From assembly GCF_018531445.1 (NCBI RefSeq), contig NZ_JAHDTH010000011.1:1-64000 (forward strand): a stretch of 64,000 nt of DNA, written 5' to 3'. This stretch comes from Pseudonocardia lacus. GTDB taxonomy: Bacteria; Actinomycetota; Actinomycetes; Mycobacteriales; Pseudonocardiaceae. The position numbers and the translations under genes were made by a program. Below are positions 16,082-25,287 of this stretch, in pieces (position 1 is the stretch's first letter; each line of letters begins with the position of its first letter). The notes beneath the pieces were generated by a model. The model was not told the origin of the DNA, searched no databases, and saw only the letters and a list, made by a program, of their open reading frames with translations.

Positions 16082-16651
16082 TCAGGGCAGCGGCAGGTGG
16101 TCGCGGTAGCCGAGCAGCACGGCGGCGAGGTCGGCTGCGGCCTGGGCGTCCTGGACGGTGTCGCCCTCCACGGCGGTGCGCCGCAGCAGGTGGGCGGCGT
16201 CGAGCAGGGGGCCGACGAGCAGGGGGGCGCCGGCCCGGTCGGCGACGTGGGCGGCGCGCTGGAGGCGGTCGGCGACCAGCACCATGTCGCTGGGGGAGGC
16301 GATGACGTGGGTGGTCAGGTCGATGGCCCGCAGGTGCGCCTCGGTGGAGTCGTCCGGGCGGGTGGCGAGGCGGGCCAGTTCGTGCTCGGCGTCGGCGAGG
16401 TGCTGGCTCAGCTGCAGGTGCTCGAGGTCGAGGCGGGAGCGCGACTCCGGGTCGAGCTGGTGCAGGTCGGCGGCGTCGACGAGGAGCTGGTGGGCGTCGA
16501 CGGCGAGGCGCTGGGCCTCGACCAGGCCGGCGAGGGCGGCGCGGACCGTGTCGGGGTGGCCGTCCCGCTGGGCGTTCATGACGTCGAGGAGGTGGTCCTG
16601 CGCGGCCCGGTAGGCGGCGGTGAAGCGGTCGCGGGCAGCGTCGAGTTCCAC
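16082..16651 (-). CDS. Conserved helical protein of unknown function
   Basis: The 189-residue product is almost entirely alpha-helical with heptad-like stretches (MELDAARDRFTAAYRAAQDH, and LDLEHLQLSQHLADAEHELA), no signal peptide, no membrane segment and no cysteine. Codon use matches real genes of this window. It has a GTG start at 16651 and lies downstream of the AhpD-like gene, from which it is separated by 169 bases and a terminator-like hairpin, so it may have its own promoter. No family is recognised. Confidence 0.6.
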   Translation of the reverse strand: MELDAARDRFTAAYRAAQDHLLDVMNAQRDGHPDTVRAALAGLVEAQRLAVDAHQLLVDAADLHQLDPESRSRLDLEHLQLSQHLADAEHELARLATRPDDSTEAHLRAIDLTTHVIASPSDMVLVADRLQRAAHVADRAGAPLLVGPLLDAAHLLRRTAVEGDTVQDAQAAADLAAVLLGYRDHLPLP

Positions 16652-16801
16652 GCCCCGAGCGTACGTCGGGCCTCCACGGGGTTCCGCGCCCGCTCGGCGG
16701 TCAGGGCACCGAATTCGCTCCGCCGCCGGTCAGCGCAGGCGGCGAACTCGTCGCAGCCCGACCGCAGTCGCGTTCTCGCTGCTGGCCGTCGCCTTCGGGA
16801 A

Positions 16802-16817
16802 CCCGGCGGCCGCCGGG
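16802..16817 (-). terminator. Perfect 16-bp palindrome just after the AhpD-like gene, terminator-like
   Basis: CCCGGCGGCCGCCGGG (16802-16817) begins 3 bases beyond the stop codon of the AhpD-like gene on the minus strand. It would form a strong stem at the transcript end. No U-run follows, as is usual in high-GC actinomycetes. Confidence 0.5.
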
Positions 16818-16820
16818 AGG

Positions 16821-17360
16821 TCAGAGCCGGGCGGCGGGCAGCCCGTCCGGTCCGGCGGCGGGGTCGGAGTCGATCCGCAGCGCGGTCATCATCCGGGCCA
16901 GGCCGAGGTAGTGCCCGGCGGTCAGGGCGATCTCGACGACCTCGCGCTCGGAGAACTCCGCGGCCAGCGCGGCGTACTCCTCGTCGGTGACCTCGCCGTC
17001 GCGCACGAACGCCCGCGTGAACACGAGCGCGGCGCGCTGCCCCGCGTCGAACGGGTCGAGGTCGCCGCGGTCCAGTGCCTCGATCTGCCCGTCGGTGGCG
17101 CCGGCCGCCTTCGCGATGGGGACGTGCTGCTCCCACTCGTACCGGGCCGCGAGCCGCCCGACCTGCAGGATGACCAGCTCGCGCAGCAGCGGGTCGATCG
17201 CGAGGTCGGACAGGATGGCCCCGCCGAGCTTCAGCCAGGGCCGGTAGGCGGTCTCGGCGTGCACGAGCAGCTGGAACACGTGCAGCGCCGGCATCTTGGC
17301 GTGGGTCGAGGCGACGGCGGGCGGGGCGGTCTCGGCGGTGAGGTAGCTGACGCGGGCCAT
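16821..17360 (-). CDS. Carboxymuconolactone decarboxylase / AhpD-like family protein
   Basis: The 179-residue protein shows the CMD fold pattern: LRELVILQVGRLAARYEWEQ, HVPIAKAAGATDGQIEAL, RAALVFTRAFVRDGEVTDEE and VVEIALTAGHYLGLARMM. The AhpD CxxC thiol pair is absent; the position corresponds to YEWEQH, as in many actinomycete members whose function is unknown. The ATG at 17360 fits the domain start. It is divergent from the FAD oxidoreductase at 17551 and shares a promoter region with tandem palindromes. Confidence 0.85.
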   Translation of the reverse strand: MARVSYLTAETAPPAVASTHAKMPALHVFQLLVHAETAYRPWLKLGGAILSDLAIDPLLRELVILQVGRLAARYEWEQHVPIAKAAGATDGQIEALDRGDLDPFDAGQRAALVFTRAFVRDGEVTDEEYAALAAEFSEREVVEIALTAGHYLGLARMMTALRIDSDPAAGPDGLPAARL

Positions 17361-17396
17361 GCCCGTGACCCTACGGTCCGGGCGCCCCGTGACCGC

Positions 17397-17447
17397 GGAC
17401 GAAAGCGGCTCTCGTCCAACCAGATCGCACGAGAGCCGCTCTCGTCC
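17397..17447. repeat. Pair of CGAGAGC-type palindromes in a divergent promoter region
   Basis: Two dyads lie side by side: one centred in CGAAAGCGGCTCTCG (17398-17412) and one in ACGAGAGCCGCTCTCGT (17429-17445). They also pair with each other: AGCGGCTCTCGT at 17404-17415 is the inverted copy of 17429-17440 with a 13-base loop. The location between two divergent starts (17360 and 17551) suits an operator, while the similarity to 4099-4119 and 42054-42088 suggests a dispersed repeat element. Confidence 0.6.
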
Positions 17448-17550
17448 GCCCCGGGCGCGTTCCGGCGGGCCCGTGCACGTCACACCCGAACGCTTCCGCG
17501 GGGTGACAAGGTCGATTGACGACGGCGGGTCCGCCTCGTAGAGAGATCGG

Positions 17551-19047
17551 GTGGACGAGTCGCAGCACGTGGAGAACCCGGAGAGCTACTTCCGCGGCGG
17601 GAGGGACCTGTTCACCGACGGCGGCCAGCGGGACCGGCCGCGGTCGCCCGCTCCCGCCGCGCCGTCGGTCCCCACGATCGTCGAGCCCGCCCGGGAGACG
17701 CCGGTCCACGAGGAGACCGACGTGCTCGTGGTCGGCGGCGGCCCGGCGGGGACGGCGGCGGCGCTCGCGGCGCGGCGGCTCGGGCAGCGGGTGACGCTGG
17801 TCGAGCGCTACGGCGACCTGGGCGGGCTCTCGGCGGGCGGGCTGGTCATCTGGATCGACCGGATGACCGACTGGGAGGGCACGCCGGTCATCGCCGGCAT
17901 CGGGGCCGAGCTGCTGGAGCGGCTGCCCGAGGGCGCGCTGGCCGGGCCGGGCCCGGAGCTGTGGGGCTCCACCGACCCCGAGCAGGTCGCGCACTGGCGC
18001 GAGCGGCTGTCGGCGTTCCGGGACACCGTGTGCCGTTCGCCGATGATCGACCCGGAATGGCTCAAGATCGTCTCCCACGAGGCGCTCGTCGGCGAGGGCG
18101 TGCGGGTGCTGCTGCACTCCTGGGTCGTCGCCGCCATCACCGACGGCGAGGGCGGCGAGGGCGGTGGAGGCACGGTGCGGGGCGCGATCTTCGAGAGCAA
18201 GCAGGGGCGGCGGGCGATCCTGGCCAAGGTGGTCGTGGACGCCACCGGCGACCTCGACGTCGTCGCCCAGGCCGGGGGCGCGTTCGTCACCGACGCGCTG
18301 AAGGACGGCACCGGCGGCAACGTGCAGCACACCATCAACACCGCCTTCACCTGGACCGGCGTGGACATGAACCGGTGGCTGGAGTTCAAGCGCGCCGACC
18401 CGGCCGGGCACCAGGCCCTGATGAACCGCGGCCGCGAGCTGCTCGGCTACCTCGACACCCCGCACGTCGGCTGGCGCGACGACGTCGTGGTGTTCATGGG
18501 GCCGCGCATGTCCGGCTACAGCGGCATCGACGTCGAGGACCTCAGCACCGTCGAGCTGGAGTCGCGCCGGCGCATGGTCGCCCACCTGGACTTCTTCCGC
18601 CGCGAGGCGCCCGGGTTCGAGGGTGCGTGGATCATGCTGGCGGCCCCGCAGATCGGGGTGCGGATGACCCGGCGCCTCGCCGGGCTGCACCCGATCACGA
18701 CCGACGAGTGGCGGGCCGGGGTCCGCCACCCCGACGAGATCGGGGTGTCGCCATCGCCGTCGCAGAAGTTCGCGACGATCTCGGTGCCCTACCGGGCGCT
18801 GGTGCCGCGCCGGCTCGACGGCGTGGTCGTCGGCGGTCGGCACGTCGCCAGCGACGCCCCGACGCAGGCCTTCATGCGCGAGATCCCGCAGTGCTGGATG
18901 ACCGGCCAGGCGGCCGGGACCGCCGCGGCCCTCGCGGCCGGCACCGGCACCGCGCTCCGCGCGCTCGACGTCGAGGAGGTCCGCCGGGAGCTGCGCGGCC
19001 AGGGCGCGTTCCTGCACGGGCAGCCGACGGCCGCCGCGGTGCGCTGA
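17551..19047 (+). CDS. FAD-dependent oxidoreductase (FAD_oxidored / FumC-like flavoprotein)
   Basis: The 498-residue flavoprotein has the dinucleotide-binding start VLVVGGGPAGTAAALAARRL (about residues 58-77) with the Rossmann glutamate in VTLVERYGDLGGLSAGG, a second conserved segment VVVDATGDLDVVAQAGG, and the C-terminal FAD motif LDGVVVGGRHVASDAPTQAF and MTGQAAGTAAALA. This matches the PF12831-type FAD-dependent oxidoreductases, which have diverse substrates. The first 50 residues are polar and variable. The start is GTG 17551. The gene is alone and convergent with the giant sensor gene, whose end is 3 bases away. Confidence 0.83.
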   Translation: MDESQHVENPESYFRGGRDLFTDGGQRDRPRSPAPAAPSVPTIVEPARETPVHEETDVLVVGGGPAGTAAALAARRLGQRVTLVERYGDLGGLSAGGLVIWIDRMTDWEGTPVIAGIGAELLERLPEGALAGPGPELWGSTDPEQVAHWRERLSAFRDTVCRSPMIDPEWLKIVSHEALVGEGVRVLLHSWVVAAITDGEGGEGGGGTVRGAIFESKQGRRAILAKVVVDATGDLDVVAQAGGAFVTDALKDGTGGNVQHTINTAFTWTGVDMNRWLEFKRADPAGHQALMNRGRELLGYLDTPHVGWRDDVVVFMGPRMSGYSGIDVEDLSTVELESRRRMVAHLDFFRREAPGFEGAWIMLAAPQIGVRMTRRLAGLHPITTDEWRAGVRHPDEIGVSPSPSQKFATISVPYRALVPRRLDGVVVGGRHVASDAPTQAFMREIPQCWMTGQAAGTAAALAAGTGTALRALDVEEVRRELRGQGAFLHGQPTAAAVR

Positions 19048-19050
19048 CCG

Positions 19051-22000
19051 TCAGGTCTGCCCGGTCAGGCCGGCGAGCGCGAGCGCGCGGGCGACCGGTC
19101 CGGTGGTGTCGTGGTCGAGGGTCAGGGCGCGCCCGCTCTCGCGGGCGCGGGCCAGCAACTCCAGGACCAGCCCGATGCCGGCGCTGGGCAGGTAGGTGGT
19201 GGCGCGCAGGTCGAGCACGAGCGGGGTGCCCGGGTCGGCGGTGTCGACCTCGTGCAGCAGTTGCTCGCGCAGCGCGCCGATGGTGGCGAGGTCGATGCCG
19301 TCGTGCAGGGCGAGCCGCAGCCCACCGGGTTCGCGGTGCACGCGCAGGGTCGCCGCGCTGGGCTCGGCCCGCGGTGCGGGCGGGGGCACCGCGGGCCCGG
19401 CCCGGTCTAGCGGCGGCGGGCCGAGGGTGAACGCCACGGTGGTGCCGGCGTCCGGGCCGCTGTGGTCGATCGAGACGTCGCGCCCGAGCGACCGGATGAC
19501 GTCGAGGCCGCGGCCCCGGTAGCCGCGGTCCGCCGGCGGGGGCCGCCAGCGGCCGTGGTCGGTGACGGTGGCCCGGACGGCGCCGTCGGCGCGGAACCGC
19601 AGCGAGAAGTCGAGGTCGCCGGGCCCGCCGTCGCGGTAGGCGTGCTCCACGGCGTTGGCGAGGGCCTCGCCCAGGGCCAGCTGCAGGTCCTCGACGTGGT
19701 CGGGGTGCAGCCCGGTGGCGCCCGCCCACTCCTCGACGGTGCGCCGGATGCCGGTGAGCAGGTCGGGCTGCGCCGGGTGGTGGGCGTGCAGGGCGGGTGG
19801 GAGGTGGCGGGCGGCGACGACGGCGATGTCGTCGTGGCCGAGCCCCTGCGGGACGAGCTGGTCGAGCACCGACGTGGCCAGCTGGTCGGGGCTGACGCCG
19901 TGCAGCGGGCGGGCGGTGCCGGCGAGGCGGGCGATGCCGTCGTCGATGACCTCGCCGCGGCGCTCGACGAGCCCGTCGGTGTAGAGCAGGACGGTGTCGC
20001 CGGGGGCGAACTCGCGCGTCGCCGACCGGTACAGCTGCGGGGTCCGCTCGGCCGTACCGCCGGGGCCCGCCGTGTAGGCGCCCAGCAGCGGGCCGGTGGT
20101 GCCCAGGACGGTGACCGCGCCGTCGTGGCCGAGCAGCAGCGGCGGCGGGTGCCCGGCGCCCGCCCACCGGATCCGCCCGGCGTCGGTGTCGATGACCAGG
20201 CAGACCGCGGTCGACCCGCGCGCCCCGGGCACCCGCGCGGTGTAGTCGTTGAGCCTGGTCAGGGCCTGGGCGGGGTCGGCGTCGGGGCCGAGCATGGTCA
20301 GGATGGCGGCCAGGCCGGAGCGCAGCTGCCCCATCACCGCCGCGGCGGGCGCGCCCTGCCCGACGACGTCGCCGACGACCACGGCCACCCGGTGCGGGGC
20401 CAGCACCAGCACGTCGTACCAGTCGCCGCCGGCCTGCACCCCGGCCACGCCGGGCAGGTAGCGGGTGGCCAGCGCGAGGTGCTCCAGCGGGGGCGGGGCG
20501 GTGGGCAGCAGGCTGCGCTGCAGGGTGTCGGCGAGCCGGGCGCGGGCGTCGGCGAGCGCGGCCCGCTCGAACGCCTGCGCGGCCTGGGCGGCCAGGGTGG
20601 CCGCGAAGCTGCGTTCGTCGTCGGGGAACTCGCGCGGGGTGGTGAACGCGAGTGCGAGCACGCCGACCGTGCGGTCGGCGTGGCGCAGCGGCACCGCGGC
20701 GCCGGCCCGGACCGGGTCGTCGCCGACGGCGACGCCGTCGGGGTGGTGGCGCAGCACCTGCGCGGGCTCGCCCCGCCACACCGGCCGCCCGGTGCGGGCC
20801 GCCTCGGCGGCGATGGTGGCGGAGTCGGTGTCCAGGACGGCGTAGCGGCCGGCGGGGAAGCCGGTGAGGCCGTCGTGGTGGACGAGCTCGAGCCGCGAGG
20901 GCTGGTCGGCGCGCGGCACGTAGATCCCGATCCCGGCCGCCTGCATGCCGTCGCGGACGGCGGCGGCCAGCGCGGCGGCGGCCTGGGGCACCGTGGCCGC
21001 GGCGGCGAGCGCCGTGGCGGCGGTGTTGAGCTGGTGCTCGCGCTGGGCGACCCGCTCGGACTCCAGCGCGACCGCGATCCGGCGGCCCAGCTCGTCGACC
21101 AGTTCGACGTCGAGCCGGTCGAACCGCCCTGTCGGCCCGTCGGCGTCCACCGCCGTGCGCGGGTGGGCGACCACGAGCGCGCCCACCAGGCGGCCCAGCA
21201 CGGTCAGCGGGGCCAGCAGGGCGGCGCCCAGGTCCGGGTGCGCCCGGTCCGCCCGGTCGGCGCGGTCGTCGTCGAGCGCCGCGGGCAGCACCACGGTCGG
21301 CGCGGGATCGAGTACGAGGGCCCCGCCCCGCAGGTGGGCGTCGCGCAGGCCCGCCGGGACGAGGAACGGCGCCGGCGCCAGCATCGCCGTGGCGAGCTCC
21401 GGGCGATCGGGGTGCGCGGCGGCGAGCGGGTGCAGGTGGCCGTCCGGGCCGACGCGGGCGACCACGACGACGTCGCCGAACACCGGAGCGGCCAGGTCGA
21501 CGATCTTCTGCAGCCGCGCCCGCAGCCGGGCAGCCGAGCCGTCCGGGGCGCTGAGCAGCCGGCCGGCCTCGGCCAGCAGTCGGTCGTGGCTGGCCGTGCG
21601 GTGGGCGGTGGTGACGTCGCGGGCGACGCCGATCACCATGGGCGCCGCATCGGGCCGGTCGGGGTCGGGCAGCGTGGCCGCGGAGGTCTCCACCCACAGC
21701 TGGCGGCCGTCGCGGTGGCGCATGGGGAGCACGTGCCGGCCCCGGCCGCCGGCCTGCACCTCGGCCAGCGCCGCGGCGACCCGGGCGTGGCCGTCGGGGT
21801 CGGTGGTCCGGTCCGGCCACCAGGGGTGCGGCGGCGGGTAGGGCAGGCCGTCGTGGCCGTAGCCGAGCAGGTCGTGGAATCCGTCGTTGACCTGGACGAC
21901 CCGCCCGGCGCCGTCGACGACGAACAGGCCGTCCTGCAGCGCGCTCAGCAGCGTCCCGCGCCAGGCCGCCTCCCGCTGGCGCAGCCGGGACAGCGCCAGC

Positions 22001-24198
22001 GTCGAGCGGACCCTGGCCAGCAGCTCGGCGGCGCTGAACGGCTTGACCAGGTAGTCGTCCGCGCCCGCGGCCAGCCCCTCGACGACGGCGTCCTGCCCGG
22101 CGCGGGCGGAGAGCACGATCACCGGGACCCCGGCGGTGGCCGGCGCCGCGCGCAGCGCGGCCACCAGGGCGAACCCGTCGAGGTCCGGCATCATCACGTC
22201 CGTGATGACCAGGTCGGGCGGGTCCTCGCGGGCCGCGGCGAGCGCCGCGGCACCGTCGTTCACGACCCGCAGCGCGTAGCTGCCGGACAGCAGCCGCGCC
22301 AGGTACTCGCGCATGTCGGCGTTGTCGTCGGCGATCAGCAACCGAGGCGGGGGACCGGTCGCCCCGGCGGCCGGCTCGACCGGCAGGGCCGGGTCGGTGG
22401 GCGCGTCCATCCAGCGCAGCGCCTCGGCGACGAACGACTCGGTGACCGACGACCCGCCCGCGTCCCCGGCCCTGGCCGGCTCGGTGTTGCCGAGCTGGTC
22501 GGTGGGCAGGTGGGCGGAGCCCAGCGGGAGCCGGACGGTGAAGGTGCTGCCCACGTCGACCGCCGAGGCCGCGGTGACCGTGCCGCCGTGCAGCCCGACC
22601 AGGTCGCGCACCAGCGCCAGGCCGATGCCGGAGCCCTCGGCCGACCGGCCCCGGGCCCCGCGGACCTGGTGGAACCGGTCGAACAGCAGTTCCAGCTCGG
22701 CGGCGGGCACCCCGATGCCGGTGTCGCTGACCTGCAGCTGCACCTCCGCGCCGGTGCGGTGCAGCCGCACCCCGATCGTGCCGGTGAAGGTGAACTTGAC
22801 CGCGTTCGACAGCAGGTTGGAGACGATCTTCTCCCAGGAGTCGCGGTCGACCCAGACCGGCTCGCCGGGCTCGTCGATCCGCACCTCCAGCCGCAGGCCG
22901 GCGCGCTCGATCGCGGCGCGGAACATCCCGGTCAGCTCCGCGGTGAACGCGGCGAGGTCGGTCGGGACGAACCGGGCCCGCGTCCGCCCGGCCTGCAGCC
23001 GGGAGAAGTCCAGCAGGGTGTTGACCAGCCGCCCCAGCCGCAGCCCGTTGCGGTGCGCGACGTCGATCTCGGCCCGCCAGCGCTCCGGCTCCATCCGCTC
23101 GGCGGCGCGCAGCTGCTCCAGCGGCCCCATGATCAGGGTGAGCGGGGTGCGGAACTCGTGGCTCACGCCGGTGAAGAACTCCGTCTTGGCCCGGTCCAGC
23201 TCGGCGAGGGCCTCCGCCCGGCGCCGCTCCGCCTCGTAGGCGCTCGCGGTGACCAGCGCCGAGCTGATCTGCCCGGCCAGCAGCTCGACGAACCCGCGGT
23301 AGCGCTCGTCGAACGCCCGGAACGGGTTGAGCCCGACCACCAGGAAGCCGCGGGGGCGGTCCTCGCCGGGCGCGCCGGTCAGCGGCGTGAGCACCGCCGC
23401 GGCCGGTGGCAGTGCCCACGCCCCGGTCGGCAGGTCCGCGAACCGCGCGGGCAGGTCGGCCACGACCTCCGCGCGCCCGGCCAGCACCTCGCCCAGCGGC
23501 CAGCCCCGCTCGCCGTCGCCCGCCTCGACCCGCGACGGGGCGGCGGGTGCGCCCGCCTCGATCCCGCTCGCGCACGCCAACCGCGCGCCCCCGGTCTCGT
23601 CGAACAGGTAGGTCACGCTGAACGGCAGGTCGTGGCGGTTGGCCGCCAGCCGCTGCCGCACCGCGGCGAGCACCTCGGCCTCCGTGCGCGCCGCCGCCAG
23701 CGCCGCGGCCAGGTCGCGCAGGGTGGCCATCCGCCGCTCGGACAGCACGCGGTCGGTGTTCTCGGTGACCACGCACAGCATCCCGCTGACCCGGTCGTCC
23801 TCGGCCAGCGGGCTGTAGGAGAACGTGTGGTAGGTCTCCTCGGGGTAGCCGGCGCGCTCCAGGAACAGCAGCAGGTCCTCGTCCCAGGTGGCCCGCCCGG
23901 TCGCCAGCACCGACTCGATCCGCGGACCGATGTCGCCCCAGATCTCCGCCCACACCTCGCGGGCCGACCGCCCCAGCGCCCAGGGGTGCTTCGCGCGCAG
24001 TGTGTCGCGCCGGTAGGCGTCGTTGTAGAACATCGTCAGCTGCGGGCCCCACGCCATCCACATGGGGAACCGCGAGGTCAGCAGGATCCGCACGGCCGCC
24101 GACAGGCCCGCCGGCCAGTCCGCCACCGGCCCCAGCGGGGTCGCCGCCCAGTCGAGCTCGTCGACCCGGCGCGCCAGCTCGCCGGACGGCTCAGGCAT
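19051..24198 (-). CDS. Giant hybrid sensor kinase with SpoIIE phosphatase, RsbW-like kinase and STAS domains
   Basis: The 1,715-residue soluble protein contains, in order: PAS-like sensor (about 10-150), GAF (155-320), HisKA with H347 in SHEFRTPLTL, HATPase (N-box NLLSNAVKFT near 466), receiver domain with phospho-acceptor D667 in ITDVMMPDLDG, a second PAS (about 750-860), two GAF regions (about 880-1040 and 1060-1220), SpoIIE/PP2C phosphatase (GGDWYD at about 1257-1262, GHDDIAVV near 1455), RsbW-like HATPase (LGEALANAVEHAY near 1510) and a C-terminal STAS domain (1615-1715) whose LPSAGIG keeps the Ser aligned with the SpoIIAA phosphosite. It thus joins a two-component phosphorelay to a whole partner-switch. 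No membrane segment is seen, so it acts in the cytoplasm. Target sigma factor is not in the window. The ATG at 24198 starts right before the first PAS. Confidence 0.93.
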   Translation of the reverse strand: MPEPSGELARRVDELDWAATPLGPVADWPAGLSAAVRILLTSRFPMWMAWGPQLTMFYNDAYRRDTLRAKHPWALGRSAREVWAEIWGDIGPRIESVLATGRATWDEDLLLFLERAGYPEETYHTFSYSPLAEDDRVSGMLCVVTENTDRVLSERRMATLRDLAAALAAARTEAEVLAAVRQRLAANRHDLPFSVTYLFDETGGARLACASGIEAGAPAAPSRVEAGDGERGWPLGEVLAGRAEVVADLPARFADLPTGAWALPPAAAVLTPLTGAPGEDRPRGFLVVGLNPFRAFDERYRGFVELLAGQISSALVTASAYEAERRRAEALAELDRAKTEFFTGVSHEFRTPLTLIMGPLEQLRAAERMEPERWRAEIDVAHRNGLRLGRLVNTLLDFSRLQAGRTRARFVPTDLAAFTAELTGMFRAAIERAGLRLEVRIDEPGEPVWVDRDSWEKIVSNLLSNAVKFTFTGTIGVRLHRTGAEVQLQVSDTGIGVPAAELELLFDRFHQVRGARGRSAEGSGIGLALVRDLVGLHGGTVTAASAVDVGSTFTVRLPLGSAHLPTDQLGNTEPARAGDAGGSSVTESFVAEALRWMDAPTDPALPVEPAAGATGPPPRLLIADDNADMREYLARLLSGSYALRVVNDGAAALAAAREDPPDLVITDVMMPDLDGFALVAALRAAPATAGVPVIVLSARAGQDAVVEGLAAGADDYLVKPFSAAELLARVRSTLALSRLRQREAAWRGTLLSALQDGLFVVDGAGRVVQVNDGFHDLLGYGHDGLPYPPPHPWWPDRTTDPDGHARVAAALAEVQAGGRGRHVLPMRHRDGRQLWVETSAATLPDPDRPDAAPMVIGVARDVTTAHRTASHDRLLAEAGRLLSAPDGSAARLRARLQKIVDLAAPVFGDVVVVARVGPDGHLHPLAAAHPDRPELATAMLAPAPFLVPAGLRDAHLRGGALVLDPAPTVVLPAALDDDRADRADRAHPDLGAALLAPLTVLGRLVGALVVAHPRTAVDADGPTGRFDRLDVELVDELGRRIAVALESERVAQREHQLNTAATALAAAATVPQAAAALAAAVRDGMQAAGIGIYVPRADQPSRLELVHHDGLTGFPAGRYAVLDTDSATIAAEAARTGRPVWRGEPAQVLRHHPDGVAVGDDPVRAGAAVPLRHADRTVGVLALAFTTPREFPDDERSFAATLAAQAAQAFERAALADARARLADTLQRSLLPTAPPPLEHLALATRYLPGVAGVQAGGDWYDVLVLAPHRVAVVVGDVVGQGAPAAAVMGQLRSGLAAILTMLGPDADPAQALTRLNDYTARVPGARGSTAVCLVIDTDAGRIRWAGAGHPPPLLLGHDGAVTVLGTTGPLLGAYTAGPGGTAERTPQLYRSATREFAPGDTVLLYTDGLVERRGEVIDDGIARLAGTARPLHGVSPDQLATSVLDQLVPQGLGHDDIAVVAARHLPPALHAHHPAQPDLLTGIRRTVEEWAGATGLHPDHVEDLQLALGEALANAVEHAYRDGGPGDLDFSLRFRADGAVRATVTDHGRWRPPPADRGYRGRGLDVIRSLGRDVSIDHSGPDAGTTVAFTLGPPPLDRAGPAVPPPAPRAEPSAATLRVHREPGGLRLALHDGIDLATIGALREQLLHEVDTADPGTPLVLDLRATTYLPSAGIGLVLELLARARESGRALTLDHDTTGPVARALALAGLTGQT

Positions 24199-24395
24199 CG
24201 TCGCGCGGCGTGGCGAGGCCGGCGCAGCGGCGCCGGGTGGCCGGCTGGCGGTGCATCCTCGCTCCTCGACGTCGTGGTCGGTCGCGCGCGACGCCCGGGC
24301 GGACGTGGGACCGGGCGCCGACGATCATCGGGACCGGGCGGCGCCCAGCTTAGGGGAGACGGCGCCACCCGGCCTGCGCAGCCGGGCGCCGGGGT

Positions 24396-25223
24396 TCAGC
24401 CGAAGTCGGTGCTCGTGCTCAGCTCGCGCCAGGTGTCGAGCTCGGCGCGCCGGGCGTCGAGGATCGCGTCCGCGGACGCGACGGCGTCCGATCCGAGCAG
24501 CAGCAGCGCGGGCGGTTCGGGGGCCGCCACCGCGGCGATGACGGCCTCGGCCGCCTTCGCCGGGTCGCCGGGCTGGGTGCCGTGGACGGTGTCGTTCTCC
24601 TTGCGGCGCCTTCCCGCCGTGTCGGCGTAGTCGGCGATCGCCTCGGCGGACTGGGTGAGCGAGCGGCCGGCGAAGTCGGTGCGGAAGCCGCCGGGCTCGA
24701 CCGACAGCGCCGTGATGCCCAGCGGCAGCAGCTCCTTGCGCAGCGACCCGGTCATCGCCTCCAGGGCGGCCTTCGTGGCGGCGTAGTAGCCCGAGCCGGG
24801 CGGGCAGGCCTGGGCGCCGATCGAGGAGATGTTGACGATCGTGCCGGCGCGGCGGGCGCGCATGTCCGGGAGCACCGCCTTGATCATGGCGACGGCGCCG
24901 TGGAAGTTGGTGGCGAACAGCCGCTGGACGTCGGTGTCGTCGGCCTCCTCGACGGCGGCGCGGTAGCCGTAGCCGGCGTTGTTGACCAGGACGTCGACGC
25001 CGCCGAAGCGCTCGCGCGTGCGGCGCACGGCGTCGTCGACCTGATCGGGGTCGGTGACGTCGAGCGCGAGCCCGAGCGCCGACTCGGGGTGGGCCTCGAC
25101 CAGGTCGCGCACGGCGCCGGCGTCGCGGGCGGTGACCGCGGCCCGGTGCCCGGCGGCCAGCACGGCCTCGGCGAGCGCGCGACCGAGCCCGGTGGAGCAG
25201 CCGGTGATCAACCAGGTGGACAT
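24396..25223 (-). CDS. Short-chain dehydrogenase/reductase (classical SDR)
   Basis: This 275-residue enzyme has the NAD(P) motif TGCSTGLG at about residues 7-14, DVTD, NNAGYG, the catalytic Ser in NISSIGAQ and the YYAATK active site. The sequence layout (long C-terminus after VEPGGFRTDFAGRSL) is that of classical SDRs acting on alcohols, sterols or quinones. The ATG at 25223 has GAGGAGG upstream. It follows the R2lox gene by 64 bases on the same strand and is probably cotranscribed, which suggests oxidation of a product made by that oxidase. Confidence 0.9.
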   Translation of the reverse strand: MSTWLITGCSTGLGRALAEAVLAAGHRAAVTARDAGAVRDLVEAHPESALGLALDVTDPDQVDDAVRRTRERFGGVDVLVNNAGYGYRAAVEEADDTDVQRLFATNFHGAVAMIKAVLPDMRARRAGTIVNISSIGAQACPPGSGYYAATKAALEAMTGSLRKELLPLGITALSVEPGGFRTDFAGRSLTQSAEAIADYADTAGRRRKENDTVHGTQPGDPAKAAEAVIAAVAAPEPPALLLLGSDAVASADAILDARRAELDTWRELSTSTDFG

Positions 25224-25287
25224 GCGGGGGCCTCCTCGGCGGTGGGGGAGCGGGTCGGCCCAGCATGCTCCTCGGTGGCCGCGCCGC

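Noticed and set aside
16722-16743. GCCGCC/GGCGGC hairpin in the gap before the helical protein gene
   Set aside because: Six GC pairs are expected by chance at this base composition, and the position does not fit a gene end.
19462-24630. A 1,722-codon open frame on the plus strand opposite the giant sensor gene
   Set aside because: It is the antisense shadow of a high-GC coding region. Its translation is a low-complexity Gly/Arg/Ala/Val run without domains, whereas the minus strand has a clear multi-domain protein.
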